From assembly GCA_040954595.2 (NCBI GenBank), contig CM082590.2, forward strand, positions 8,804,001 through 8,868,000: 64,000 bases of DNA, in the 5' to 3' direction. The translations under genes were made by a program, and so were the position numbers. The notes beneath the pieces are model-generated. The model did not search any database, was not told where the DNA came from, and saw only the letters and a list, made by a program, of their open reading frames with translations. This document shows, piece by piece, positions 31,370 through 46,300 of this stretch. Positions within the stretch are counted from its first letter, which is position 1. Every line of letters begins with the position of its first letter. Source of the stretch: Balanoglossus misakiensis. Its lineage: Eukaryota > Hemichordata.

Positions 31370-33494
31370 GTTGGTCAACGTGGTCACGGTAAAACTGATG
31401 GTAGTCTTGATTCTAATCTTACACTACATGTGGAAACATTCAATGTCAAAGCACCTCTTTCAAAATCTAGATCTTAGAACGGACGCGGGTTTGCTGATCT
31501 CAACTGGCGTATAGTCAGAATGCTGACCCGGGATAGCTTCAGAGTTCCCAGTAAATGAACTGATGCAACAGTTCCTGAAAATAATCGACACAAACTGCGA
31601 CTAAACACCAGATAAACTACTAAACAAAACCGTGAGTCACAAAGTTGGAAATATATGTGCATAAGCATTGCGCACATTGCAAAGCTAGATTTATACACGC
31701 ATGCTATGTGCATGGACAGTATATTCTGTCCAATAGTTACTTTGAGTAATGATAACACCGGGTATAGCATTTCAAAGATATCCATGCTTTTGCTGGTTGT
31801 ATTTTTGGAATCTGTGTGGTGTTTTCTACTGGTAACATGGGTTTCGTGAGAGTTGGGCAGGCTACCACCGTCGAACAAAGACATACACCAAATCTTCCAT
31901 TGGGCTATAAAACCAAGAATGCCAATTATGGATGGACCAATGCACAAATGTTTGTCAACAAATGTTTACACTACATAACCAAGAACCTACCAGTAATCAG
32001 ACAGTGGAAGTCTAACATGAACTTCTGCACAAATTCGTGCCAGACTGTTCAAGTCACCATTGAAGAATTCGCAGAGTCGAGAAAGAGAGTAACTCTCTGC
32101 ACTGCATTGATTTCTGTTCTGTTTTTCAAGCATTAATCCTTATATAGGAACCACTGAATCACAATTATTCATGAACATTGTGGTGAAAGGGTTAAGCTTT
32201 TACCTGAACTAGTTCAGGTAAAAGTACGTCTTGATTTTGTCGCTCGAGGCTTCAATAAACTAATGCATATGTCCATTGTACTTTAGTGCTATCACTCACA
32301 GAGATGTTGTCAATTTTCGTGGGACGTCGATAAATTTGTCAAACGATAACAGTTGTATCAATAGACAAGTCAGGCTTTTTTCAATGCAGGAAAATCTAAG
32401 TTCCGTCAAGCTCATCCATTTTTAAAAACCACCGTGAATCTACAATTGGCTTACCCATCAACTGCAGGGCATTTTGAAGGAAAGTGTTCGTCTGATGGTA
32501 AAGATCGGTTTTATTCCTTTTGAAAAAGGAGATGAAAAATTGATGATTTTATCTTGTTGTTTTTCTATGTTTCATTCACAGTGCGGTTTCATGATAAAGT
32601 GGGAAATCTTTAGATATCTTAAGATATGTTGGTGGACTCTTAAACCCCGGTGCGGGGTATAAAAGACCCCCCAAATCAGTGGCGAATCTTAATGCCGTTT
32701 GACTGACAACAGACAACACCAACGATCTTGGCTCTATGAAAATCGGCCCAAACAGGTCCAAGCATAAAGAATTACACCACACAACGACAGTAGTTGGCTT
32801 TATAAACACACACAACATAAAGTTATCGACGAAAAAGTACACGAGCTTATGAAACAACGATGATTTTGGGAGAAATCTGGTTTCAGTGCTTTTCAGAAGC
32901 GTCCCTGGGAAACAATAACCACGCCATTCAAACAGTTGTCAATCGCGTGGAAGTGTGAAGTGTTCAATTATTTTCTGTGTACATGAGAGCAATTACACAG
33001 TCATTATGCACGACGACCACTCCCAAATAAACAACTATACAAACACACGTTAATCCGAACCCCAGGACTTTCCGCACCGGCCTTTAAGATAAGAATGAAT
33101 CCAGCTATATCCATACATACATACATCCATACATACAGACGCAACTGATCCCATAAGGTCCCACTGGTATATATACATAAACCAAAAGGGAGCTAAAAAT
33201 CACAACTTACATGTATATATAAAACTTTAAATGACAACAATGTTCTTTAACTACTATAGGTTCAGACAAACTATAATGTTTAAAGGAAGATTTATTTCAG
33301 AAAAATCTGAGACAAATATTTACAATACAGTTAGAAAAACATGTACTGTTTTGATTGTTTTCTCTTGACAAGAGTTGAGACCTATATGTATTGTTTGAAC
33401 TGTATGGAACAAATGCTTTTGTATGTAAACTGCCAGTAAACAAAATATTTCAGAATCATTGTCATTAATTGTCGTTATCAATCCATGTTGTGTC

Positions 33495-33500
33495 TTTATT
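33495..33500 (-). terminator. Candidate poly(A) signal of DCAF1
   Basis: Minus-strand AATAAA about 850 bp past the stop codon; a second lies near 33289. Which is used cannot be decided. Confidence 0.4.
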
Positions 33501-33929
33501 TGGGGGAAAGCAGAAATGTTGACAGTACAACTGAACTCGACTTGAGATGGCAGAAGGAATAAACTGAACATCATTTTTTTCCATCAGTCTAATTGATAAG
33601 AGGGATTTCTAACTTGTTGCAAGAGAAAATTTCACAACTCGAAGTTGCTGAAAATAACAGAACTTTAACACAGAACAGCAAAAGACACAACAGTGTACAG
33701 CTGAAGAAACTGTTTGTGAACATGTTTTCTTACATCATTTCATAAAAGTCACATTTCTTTGACAAAGAAAGAGAAAACAGTTAATGATCAGCTTAAAATA
33801 TACACAGAACTATATCATGCATGTTTTTGTCAAAATCATTTACATGATTCATGATTCAGTGTTCATGTGATCAGAAAGCTAATGGCCAGTACATCTAACG
33901 CTCTAAATACTAGAAATTCAACATACTTA

Positions 33930-34020
33930 ATAACCCTTGCACCCCCAGTGTCGTCTTTAGAGGTCCAACCTTACCATAGAAAACAATGGGTTTGGACTGA
34001 ACCATGGTGGTGAAAGGGTT
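33930..34020 (-). mobile_element. Family A MITE, probably in the DCAF1 3' UTR
   Basis: TAACCCTTGCACCCCCAGTG to GGTGGTGAAAGGGTT; about 330 bp downstream of the DCAF1 stop and upstream of the 33495 poly(A) signal. Confidence 0.87.
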
Positions 34021-34347
34021 CAAACAAGAGTGGAAGTTTTGACATCGCGATTGGCATTACTGGCAGAGTGAAAAACAAGTTAGGTGTCCGTATAGAGAAG
34101 CCAGCGTTCCTTGTGAAAAGTGACAAAATCTTGCACCATCTGATTGAACTGAATCATACTTGACTGTCATGGAAGTCACATTTACATATTAATCAAACTC
34201 TCCTGATTATTTTGTTTACACAACTAATCTTATTGTTGATTCCAATTTCAGGTAAAAACAACAAACAAACACGGAAATAGACAGTGTGAAGAAATAAGAA
34301 AATAAACGTCAGTTTTGTCGGCAAGCTGGAAATTTCTCGCGAGTCTT

Positions 34348-37300
34348 TCACCTGAAGGAGTTACTGAGAGCAAACAGTATATCATCATCATCATCGTCAT
34401 CAAAATCATCATCTGAATCAGAGTCAGAACCAACTGAAACAAAACAAAAATGGGAAAAAAAAGAAAAATAATATGTGCTTAAAACAATATATATTTCATC
34501 TTATTTTCTTACGTACCATTATTTATCTATCAGTGCAAACTAACTTGATTCGTATTGGAAATGTGTCACTGTTGTGTTCGTGTTGTTAACATATCTCGAC
34601 TCCTGAATACTTCTTCTGTTGTCTGTATGTCCGTCTGACTGTCTGTCTGTCTGTCTTTTCCTTTCCTGCCATTACACTCAACTTCTCTTTCAACTCTTCT
34701 ATTTCACTGTTTCGTTAACCCTTCCACCCCCCCCCAGTTCGCTGTATAGAGGTCCAACTCCACCATAGAAAACAATGGGTTTGGACTGAACCATGGTGGT
34801 GAAAGGGTTAACTTTCTGTTCCTGTCCTCTGAGCTTCTGTACATCCTCTTCCTGTCTTCATTAATTCATTGCTCTACATCTTTCTCTGTTCTGTAACCTC
34901 TTGGCTTGAATAGTACACTGCCTCTATGCATCTAACTATCCATACTAATCATATCTCTAAACCTGTGGCTATCACTCTTACATATACAGTGAAACCTGTC
35001 TATTAAGGACACCTCTGGGACCAGAAAATTTGTCCGTAATAGAGACGTGTCCTAAATAGATAGGAATATTCTATTCAAGCGATGACTTGAAGAATCTGTC
35101 CTTAATAGACAGGTGTCGTGATTAGAGAGGTGTCCGTAATGACAGGTTTCACTGTACATGTACAACCTACGTCCCGTTTTACAGTATGTCATGCTATAGG
35201 CACGAAAGACTAATTTCTTGACATGCAATGATTGGGACATTTAAGGATTTACAACTGACTGGTGTGGGTACTTACAGTCTACAACTCAAATGTGCTCCTA
35301 ACGTAAAACAGTACAGTGGTACAAATTCCATCCACCTACCTTCATCGCCATCATCAGAGATGTCATCGATACCACTGAGATCCTCCTCATCATCCTCATC
35401 ATTTCCAGACTCTCCGTCTGCGTTATCATCAGCGTTGTCACGGTCACCATCCCTCCCACTGTCATCGTTCTCGTTGTCATCCTCGAAAATCAAGCTGTCG
35501 TCGTCGCTGCCGTCGTCATCATCATCTGGTGCCTCGTCCTATAAAGTGAGTAAAACATACAGTAAAACTTTTCGCGATATCAACATAGGCGACTATTTTG
35601 CAAGAACGAGTCAACACTACCCGTTTTATATGAAACTTTCATCTAACCCTATTATATTAAATCATATGGTTCATCCCATGTACAGGAAATAGGGGTGACA
35701 GGGTCAAATTACCTGATCCTCATCTTCTTCATCTTCGTCTTCTACTTTCTTTCTTCCAACTTCGTACAATCTACAAACACTCTCCATTGTAGTGTCTTCT
35801 TCCATAATGCCTTGATTCTGACGGACACAAAAAAAATCACAAATAATAAGACAGAATTCTTTAACATGAGAGGCACACCAGACCAGCATAATTTACACGA
35901 GTGTGCACTCAGGAACTGGGTCAAATGGTTCTCAAGTTATTTATTAAACTGATCAATCTTCCATTGTTAAACATGGCTGAAATCCACCATCTTGAAATTC
36001 TGTCGACCACATGCGATTATTTCCACCTACCTAGGCAGCAATATCTATTTAAGGTAGTGAGGATTAGGAACGGTCTCAGTATAGACAGGGATAGGCATAC
36101 CTAGGTTTCAAAGTATTTGTCAATGTTGTGGATTATACATACCTCTATGACAGCAAGGTAAGTGTCTGTAGGATCAGTTGCAAGGTCAAATATATTCTTC
36201 TTCACATCAATGGTGGCTGTGAACAGAGATCAGAGAGGTGTTAGATTATGTGCAGTCAAACCTGTGGCCACCTCCATACAGTGACCACCTCTATATAGTG
36301 GCCACTGTTACAGTCCCTGTGCAATTTACATGTAACTTAATTGACCTGTCTGTTAAGGCCACCCTGTCTATAAAGGCCAGTTTAGGAATGTCCCTTGACT
36401 GGCTGCTATAGACAGGTTCGAAATACACACTTACCAATGGGTTTATAGTCTGTGGCGTCAAACGTCCTGAACGAGGATCCAAATGGACTCTTCATTCTCT
36501 CATCACTCCACTCATCTTCATCTTCCAACTGAAGCATGGCTGCAGAAAATCAACCAGAAAACATATAAATGTACAGTAAACCTGTCTAAACCAAACACCA
36601 AAGGGACTGGGAATATTGTTCGGTTTACAGAGGTGTGAGGGGGATTGGACAGTGTGTTCGGTATAGACAGGTTTCTAGATTAGACAGGGTTCGGGTTAGG
36701 CAGGTTTGACTGTATACAGTCTGTGTTAGGCCACTTTGTTACAGTCCCAGACTATAGACAAATTCCACTGTATGCAGCTGAGCACTAACACAGGTTTGAC
36801 TGTAGTTCTCATCTTTATAAAGTATCATAGGGTAAACACATGCCTAACTGTGTTCAAATACACATGTCCAATTAACAAATTGATCGCAACTTCACCCAAT
36901 GATAAACTAATACTCACCACCATACATGATGTCCCCGGCATTATTGAAAACCAACTGGCACTGGTCCAGAGCAGGAACTGTGTGCAGCAAATGGAATGTC
37001 CGTACGTCCCACTGGTATATATTGAGTTAAGAAATATAAAACAAACAAGCACCTACAGACAAACGGTTGCTGTGCAACGTCGGCCATATTTGATCAATGA
37101 TGTCGATTATAGAAAAGATCGAGACAAATCTTGACAGACAAAATCAGGTTCTTGATTCAAATCTACCAAGGGAAACCATTTACACATTCAGCAATAAATA
37201 AACTTGCATTTAACAGAAGTTTTAGTGATTGATTCAGATCACTTACAGATTGTAGATGTTCAAAATCCATTTAATGAACATCATCGCAGAATAAGTTGAA

Positions 37301-40300
37301 AACTAAAAAAATAGATGCAATTATCTTTAACACGGTTGAAAGGATACAATTTCCGAATTAATAATGATTTCTAGTCCTGAGGGGTGAAAAAGTCCACTGA
37401 TATGCAAATTAAACTTGTCAAATTTATGCACGGGTTTCTTCGATCTGACATCCCATAATACTCCATCAGAGAGCACGAGGTCATCCGTGGGGTCAAAGGT
37501 CGCACGGTTCTTGGTGTAATGATTGCTGAGTTCGGAATCACACAACATCAATAACCTCTGACCTGTGTTGGTATCATATATCTATAAAATAAAATGAATA
37601 AATGAATAAGGTAACATTTTAAATTATTCTACCAACAGGAATTCTTAAATAATGTAACGTAATATATAAAATTATTTTAATGATGGTAGCGGCAGTATTA
37701 ATCTTATCATATCATCTAAAAAACATGGACTTACACTAGCTGTGTCATCTTTTGTGCCGATGATCTTGTCTTCAGACAACTTGCCAAACTCCATGTAATA
37801 ATCTTCATCAAAAGCATACCTAGACAAGACCAGGAAACATTCATCAGAATTTTACATCAAGGTGATTAACCCTTTCAATGCACCATGGTTCAGTCCAAAC
37901 CCATTGTTTTCTCTGGTACAGTTGGACCTCTAAAGCGGGAACTGGGGGTGAAAGGGTTAAACAACGAACTTGTATTTCAGGGGAGTCAATCTTGGAACCT
38001 TATTTTGTGATGCATCATTTTGAAGTGATCCATAACACATTGTAGACTGTTCTGCCATTCACAAACTTTGCAAGTAACCATGGCAATAATACTCACTTCC
38101 TTTCAAATACTTCATCCATACTCCACAGCGCTGATAAGGGTCGTCCCCATAGCGACGATGTCAGCATCAACTTTCCACCCTGAATAAATCAACACAGATG
38201 AATCAATTAATCTTTTTTTGGAGTCTTAGAGAATGGTTTGAAATCAAAAGTAACTCATTAACAAAGCGAACCAAACTGTGACTAGAGGTTAATTTTAAAC
38301 AAAGTTGATGAACGAACAATTCAGAGTTTGACATATAATTTATGACTTGCAAGACATATATGACTGTTAGGCTCTTACCATTGAAGGCTGGCAACTGGTA
38401 ACTGATGATGTGTGACAGGCATAACTGACTTCTTCCTGCAAAAGAGACGTTGAGAAAACTGAAATTAGAATTCTGTCCGTCTCTGTATTTCGTTCCCTGT
38501 TTTCCTGTGTAGCAGTCCAATTTATCATAGAAAACAATGGATTTGGGACAAACCATGGTGGTGACAGGGTTGATAAACTTACCGCTCCTGAGCTGAGGTT
38601 GTATAGTTTCAGTTCGCCAGCGTAAGTACCAAGGCACAAATACATATTTGTTGGCTGTTTGAAGAAAAACAAACAAGAAAAAGGAAATTATCACTTCATG
38701 TATTTGGCTATTATCATGCCTCACGCATGACTTACATCCTGATGTTTCTAGAGGTATACAAATCGATTTATTTCACATCAAGGGATTTCCCCCAGGCCAT
38801 TGCCGTCGCTTTGACTTTGAGTTCAAACCCATGATGGCGCTAGACTTTTGAAAATGGTGTATCATGTTTGACTTACGTCGAGATGTCTTGAAAATGCACA
38901 GCATGTGAAGTACATGTACCCATCCTCTTCCGAATCTCTTATTGCCTGAACTGGTGTAAATCTGAAACAAATATTTCATAAAGTATTACTTGGCTTGCAA
39001 CAAACTAATATCGTGGTAATTAACTGAGTCTCGCAAGATCTCGCAACGAGAGGAACATTATCGACAAGAGGCAATATTTCAGTTGGTTTAACTCTCACCT
39101 GCTGTAGACAAAATTCCTGTTTTGCCTGGCTCCATCAATGCCACCATGTGCCGGGAATGCCTGTGAAGAAGTCAGTGTTTTCAGTCAAAAACAGGAAAAT
39201 ACGAACGACACAAATTTCACTTTTTGTTACATTATAACTTTTACCATATTATTTTCTTAATTTTGATCAAGACCAGCAGACAATCCAAAATTATGTCCAC
39301 TTGGTTTAAAATTAAGGGGGGAAATAGGAAAAAATATGTGAAAATGATAAAAATGTTGCACCACATTTATGTCAAATTCAACTTACTGGTCTTCTCATTA
39401 GTCTTGAGGTAATACTGGCTGGTGCGCTTCGACGAAATTTGGGGTCTGGACATCTGTGAGGTCTGTAAAGTCAAATAAATAAAATGTTACCCTGTTGAAG
39501 AATTATAATTACAGTAAAACCTCTCTGAACTCCAATTTTTCCACACTTGAATGTCACAATCATTCAAAGATTTTAAAATCAAGTATACGTACTCCAGGAG
39601 TGAAAACTGTGGACATGTGACGACTGGGTTTTTACAGCGAGCGTGTTGTTCCATGAGATAGTTCTTGACGATGGAGTCTATAGTTGGCGGTGATGGCAGT
39701 TTGCGATTGCACTGTCGTTTCAAAGCCGACATGTTCTGTTGGTATGGCGACGGGGAAATGTTCGGTTTGGGTGGTCTCTTCTTTAATGTTGGCTGAAAAA
39801 AATAACGAGAAAACAACATGTTTACATAAAAATTATATTGGCAGTATTTGTTGATTTTTATCATACTTAGGGTCCTGATCACCCCCTCAAAACCACAGCA
39901 CCATAGAATATTCCCAATGATTTCTGTTATCCTTTGAGCTATACCAGTAAGGAATATAGGGGTGGCAACATACCTTTACAGGGACACAGGCATTGACTTG
40001 AGGGGATTGACTACTGCTAGCTTCTGGAGTGGAAACTGTTGATCTGTCGATGAACCTGAATTTCTCGTGTTGCTGTGTGCTTGGCAGTGAGGTTAGATGT
40101 GAGGCCATGAGACCAGTGTCTGATTTTGGCGTGGAGTACATTTTGTCCTGGGTGAAAATGCACAATTATAAAATAAGCAAAATAATGCACAATTATTAAA
40201 TAAGCAAAATAATGCACAATTATAAAATAAGCAAAATAAACCCTTAAAGGATATTTGCTGTGGTATTTACAGACAGGTATGTACAGACAGCAAGGGAACA

Positions 40301-43300
40301 TGGAAACGAATGAAGCTGACAGTGCATTTATTGGTGTGTGTGTGTGTGCCTGTCTGTATGTTTGTGGACTTGTGTATATGTACATGTACGGTGTGTGTAT
40401 GTATGTATGTATGTATACATGTACAATGTCTGTGTGTGTCTTTCTTTGAGTGTGTGTATATGTATATGCTTTCATGTAAACCAAGAGATACGTAAGGTTT
40501 TCATATGGTTCTATTACTCACTGTCTGTCTGTATGTTTGTGAACTTGTGTATGTGTAGATGTAGGGTTTGTTTGTGTGTGTGTACATGTATATGTGTGTA
40601 TATGTATGTGTGTGTGTGTGATGTTTGAATGTGAATTTGTGTATGTGCACATGTGTGTGTATGTGTGTGTGTTTCTTTGAGTGTGTAAATGTATATGCTT
40701 TCATGAATACCCAAGAGATACGTATGGTTTTCATATGATTCTATACTCACTGGTTTCATTGTGGGCGGTGTACTGGGTCCTGAGGTTGGAGATGGAAGGT
40801 CTGCTTCTCTCTGTAGAGTTGCTGCTGACTCCACCAAACCTTGAGAAATAACCGATCAAACAGAAATGTAATTTGGAAACCATGACAACTGATGTTTCTA
40901 GTCTTTTCTGGTACTTATCAAAGAGTGAAAAGTCACACAGGTTAATCTGGTGCCCTATATATAGTGGGTGGAGGTTAATTGAAGGATATACAGTACAGTC
41001 TAACCTGTCTATAGCAGTCAGTGAAGTTACTTTCTAAACTGGCCTTCATAGATGGGTCAATCACTGCACATGTAAATTGCACAGGGACTTAACAAAGTGG
41101 CCACTATATAGAGGTGGCCACTAACACAGGTCGGACTGTACTCACCATACTGTAACAGATGTGTGTGCATCAGAAGTAACAGTTCTTTGTTGGAGTACGA
41201 GATCCTGGTCTGTGCCACGATGTTGAGTCGATGGATGTCGGCCAATGATGTGTCCGGACCAATGGACGACTTGCCAGTGACTCTCTCTGAAACAAGAAGG
41301 TGACCACATCGAATCAAGTCACAAAACAAAATATGCACAAATACTTGGTATGTACACTTATATGAACCTGCCAAGGACCCTTTCTGTAGTACCAAGATAA
41401 CTACAAGAAGGTAGCCATATTGAATCAAGTCACTAAACAAAATCTTCACTTAGTTTAAAGAAGTGAAGGGTCCTTTTTCTGGGTTTAGAAGAAATTGCTC
41501 CTATATTTTTCAAAGAAATTACAATATTTCCAACTTCAAATGTAAAATCTTACCTATCAGCTCCGACGCATATTTACAGAATGACATGTGATCTGATCGC
41601 TTGTCTTGCAAGACTGGTTCTCTCATCATCACTGCAAATACAAGAACAGTAAAGAATGAATGTCTTTCCAAATGGCTAACACTGTGATAACCTTATAAAA
41701 GGGGCCAAAATTACACAGATTTTTATAGACATCCATAGAAATTCTATAAACTTCAATGGAGATTCTATAGGTTATTAGAATTCTATAGAAATCTATTGAA
41801 TATCTTCTGTAAAGGTGAAATAATATATCCATAGTGAAACATCCAAGATAAATACTGATTCTCACGTTGCAACTGTCCGTGTGTAAATAATGGCAGTTTA
41901 CTGATGATCTGTTTGACCGTTTCACTTCTTGCAAGACCACACAGCGCTCGGCAGGCCAGGGCTCTAATGGCATCGGCTTCGGTGATTGGCGTCTTGACCA
42001 TCAACACGGACAAGAGACCCTGTGGGAGAGATCGGGAGGTGAGAGGTGGCTGACGGTGGTGTTGATGGTGGAACTGATCACGGTTGATGGTGGCAAGAGT
42101 GGTGATGCTGGTAGTGGTTACAGTGGTTATGGAGACTACTGTCACGGTAACCAGCAAGTGATGAAGATAAAATCCGTAGCCATGTGGCTGGCTGATGGTG
42201 GTGTTGATGGTAGAACTGATCATGGTTGATGATGATAATAGTGGTGATGATGATGGTCGTGGGTACAGTGGTGATGACAACTGCTGTCATAGTAACAGCA
42301 AGTGATGGAGATGAAACCTGTAGCCATAGTAACTACATCACTCATTTCTAGCACCAATCAATGATTTTTAGTGATATACATATAAATGTGATGTTGGTGG
42401 CACTGATCGTACAACAACTGTCATGGCAACATCAGTGCAACATCTGTTGCCATGGCAAGATCCTTTCTATCCCGGGTCTGTCTGAGATGAAAGGATAGAT
42501 CAGCCATACTTACTTTGATTCCATTGTTGGCCTGCACGCAATCCCATAATTTCAGAAGAGTGTCGCCACTGCTGCGCAACGCTGTGCGGTTCTTCTTTCC
42601 TCCACTGGCAAATCGCGTCACATTGCCACCAAGCTGTCGGAGATGGTAGAATGTGAGTTAGAAAAGTCACAACTTTTATGTACAGTCGAACCTGTCTATA
42701 GTGGCCAGTCAAGGGACTTTCCTAAACTGGCTTTTATAGACAAGATGGCCTTTATAGACAGGTCAATCAATGTACATGTAAATTGCACAGGGACTGTAAC
42801 AAAGTGGCAACTATACAGATCAAGATGGAGTGTGGTTTGACTTACTCGCGTTGTCGGTCCACACACACAGTTGATGACAACTCGTAGCGCTGATTTCTGG
42901 ACTTGTGCGTCCGGGAAAACCTCACCCTCGGCCATTCCACACACGATACTGTGGAAGAAATTCAATTTGTGAAACCCAGAATTTGAACACTTTAACACAA
43001 TACTGTTGGAGAAGTCCGTGGCCAATTAATGAAACCTAGAAGTTGAATAAATACAGTGTTCGTCCCAAAACACTCTGGAGCGAACACTGATATACTCTCC
43101 ATTAATATCCATACTCATTGATACATGACTTGTAAGTTATACTCATTCATCTGTGTATCAAAATGAGACAATAGACACCAGGTAGAGGTTGGTGGAGGAC
43201 ATGACAGCCATCTACAGCAATAGCCCCATCTAGTGGCAGGAACAACTGAACAACAAGAGAAACTTTCACTTACTTCATCCCAACCGTGCTCACACTTTCC

Positions 43301-46300
43301 GGAAGTTCAATCGGCTCGCACAGAAGAAGCTGGGCTTTCGGGGTCACCGTCAAAATGGCCAGAACGTCCAGAGCAGACTTGATGGTTTCTCCTCTGCAAA
43401 CACAAACAAAACAAACATCGTCATCTCTCAGATATTTCAAAACAAAGACTTACTAATATGTTCACATACAGAAGACAGTAACACAGTACCACAGGTTATA
43501 TCAAGCTGTATATAACTGCAGCACAACTTGCATAAACTGCAGTGGCAATGGGCTAACACTGGGCCTACTTACTGCCATAACCACCTGTACCATACACCCA
43601 TTCCTCGAAGGTACATATACATAAACTCCAGCATCTAACATTACAAGACATCGAATTTCATAAGCTCTACAGAAGGCCCACATAGCAGAAGACTGAACCA
43701 ACTAGAATTTCAAAATATTACTTCTGACTTCTATCGGTCACTAGGGAATATGCAAATGCACTGACCTTCCACTGTAGTTCCTCCAATCACAGCTCAGCGC
43801 AATCACTTGCAACATCTGGGTGTGTCCTTGCAGTTTACTGAATTCACTGACTGGTTCCCAGTACAGCCTCATGGGGGCGTACTCCAATAGTGTTTCCATG
43901 TTCTCCACTACCGCATCGTGGGTAATATGAATAGCCTGCAAGGATATACATATATACATGTATAGTCGAACCTGTCTATAGTGGCCAGTCATAATCTTGT
44001 ATTCATAGACAGGTGGCCTTTATAGCCAGGTCAATTAATGTACATGTACAGTCGAACCTATCTATAGCGGCCAGTCAAGGGACTTTCATAATCTTGTATT
44101 CATAGACAGGGCGGCCTTTATAGACAGGTCAATTAATGTACATGTAAATTGCACAGGGACTGTAACAAAGTGGCCACTATATAGAGGTGGCCACTAACAC
44201 AGGTTTGACTGTACAAGGAAATTGCACAGGGACTGTAACAAAATGGCCACTATATAGAGGTGGTCACTAACACAGGTTTGACTGTACATGTAAATTGCAC
44301 AGGGACTGTAACAAAGTAGCCACTATATAGAGGTGGCCACTAACACAGGTTTGACTGTACAAGGAAATTGCACAGGGACTGTAACAAAATGGCCACTATA
44401 TAGAGGTGGTCACTAACACAGGTTTGACTGTACATGTAAATTGCACAGGGACTGTAACAAAGTAGCCACTATATAGAGGTGGCCACTAACACAGGTTTGA
44501 CTGTACATGTAAATTGCACAGGGACTGTAACATAGTGGCCACTATATAGAGGTGGCCACTAACACAGGTTTGACTGTACATGTAAATTGCACAGGGACTG
44601 TAACAAAGTGGCCACTATATAGAGGTGGCCACTAACACAGGTTTGACTGTACATGTAAATTGCACAGGGACTGTAAACAAAGTGGCCACTATATAGAGGT
44701 GGCCACTAACACAAGTTTGACTGTACATGTAAATTGCACAGTGACTGTAACAAAGTGGCCACTATATAGAGGTGGCCACTAACACAGGTCTGACTGTATT
44801 ACCTTATATGGAGGTATGGGTTCTGGCGGCGGCAAACCTTGGCTTCTAGACACCTGCCTCTTCACAGTATCAACTTTCAACGACAGATGGGCTTCAAAAT
44901 ATTTGGTCAGTGCTAGACAGGTGTGTTTGACCGTCTGTCTGCTAGCAAACTTCTCATCATCGTTTAACAGCAACCCTTGGTCATCAACGCTGAGAATTTC
45001 CAAAGTACTTATCTGAGAAAAGACAAGAAAAATGTGCATATAAAAAACTCTATTCTTCAATGTACAGAAATACATAGTTTAGTTTATGTTCAACTCTATA
45101 TATCTGGTTGAATAAAGATTCATTCACATTTATGTACAGTCAAACCTGTCTACAGTGGCCAGTCAAGAGACTTTCCTAAACTGGCCTTTATAGACAGGTG
45201 GTCTATACAGACAGGTCAATTACTGTACATGTGAATTGCACAGGGACTGTAACAAAGTGGCCACTATATAGAGGTGGCCACTAACACAGGTTTGACTGTA
45301 ATGATACTCACCAAGTTGTAGAGCTTTCTGAGTCCATCCTGCATATCGAAGAGTTCCAAAACCGCTTTGAACGGAAAACTGAGCATAAAAAACATGGTGG
45401 CATGGCAACGGCCAGACTCGTGGGAACACTCCAACAACCACAGAGCGTAACTATGGAAATGCAAAAAAGAAAAGAAAAAGATATAGAAACTGTAGAAATC
45501 TTTTCCTGATCTCCGACACAGACTGTGGTCGCCGCCATCTTGTCTGTTGTTAGGACAGCACACTGCCTTATGGCATTGACTGCATACATTTTCTGTAACC
45601 AGAGTCTCTGGTTTGACACATGCCCATACGATGGTGGCCCTTTAAGTCTTCAGGTAATCACACCCATTTCTCACCTGAGTCAATTGGAGTTGTCGACCTT
45701 TTTACCCACAATGCAATTATTCTGAGATGAGACCCCCTAGCACAAAGTTCAATCCTATCGATAACAGGAACAGCAAGTCATTTTGCCTCTCAGCTTGCTG
45801 GATATACAACGGGTATCATTTAAGCATCTCGGAGCACTGATAAGAACTCCAATATAATTAGCCAGAGTAATCAAAGGCTTTATGAATGAGTTGTCATCTG
45901 GTTTCATTTGCAATGATCATTAGAACTGACTACATAGCTCTGTATCAACATGTCCTGTTGCCCCTCTCAGTGTACACATGTGTTTTAGACATGTTCGAAG
46001 CAGGACACCCCCAGAGTGTGTTGATACAGAACTGCTCTAATCAGTTCTAATGATCAAAACGAACGTAACCAGATGCCGACTTCAGCATAGCAATCTCAGT
46101 TTACTCTGGCTAATTATATTGGAGTTCTTATCAGTGTTTCGAGACGCTTAAATGATACCCGTTGTAAAATAAGCCTTCTGGATCTCTCACCTGATGAGAC
46201 GATTTAAAACAGGACTCGGCAGAAGACAAATCCTCTCCATTGTATCCTCATTATACGCCAAGTAATACAGGCACATGGACACACCGGTAGCAGCCATTGA

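Larger units (their letters stand above)
31370..34347. other. Intergenic stretch and 3' flank of DCAF1
   Basis: Holds a family A fragment (32171-32194), a complete family A copy (33930-34020), and candidate minus-strand poly(A) signals AATAAA at 33495-33500 and near 33289. A 157-codon ORF at 31474-31947 has no recognisable domain. The DCAF1 3' UTR should occupy the upper part. Confidence 0.6.

Noticed and set aside
31370-31387. Start of the second GPCR at 31387
   Set aside because: The codon is GTG; ATG at 31367-31369 begins the N-glycosylated amino end seen in its paralogue.
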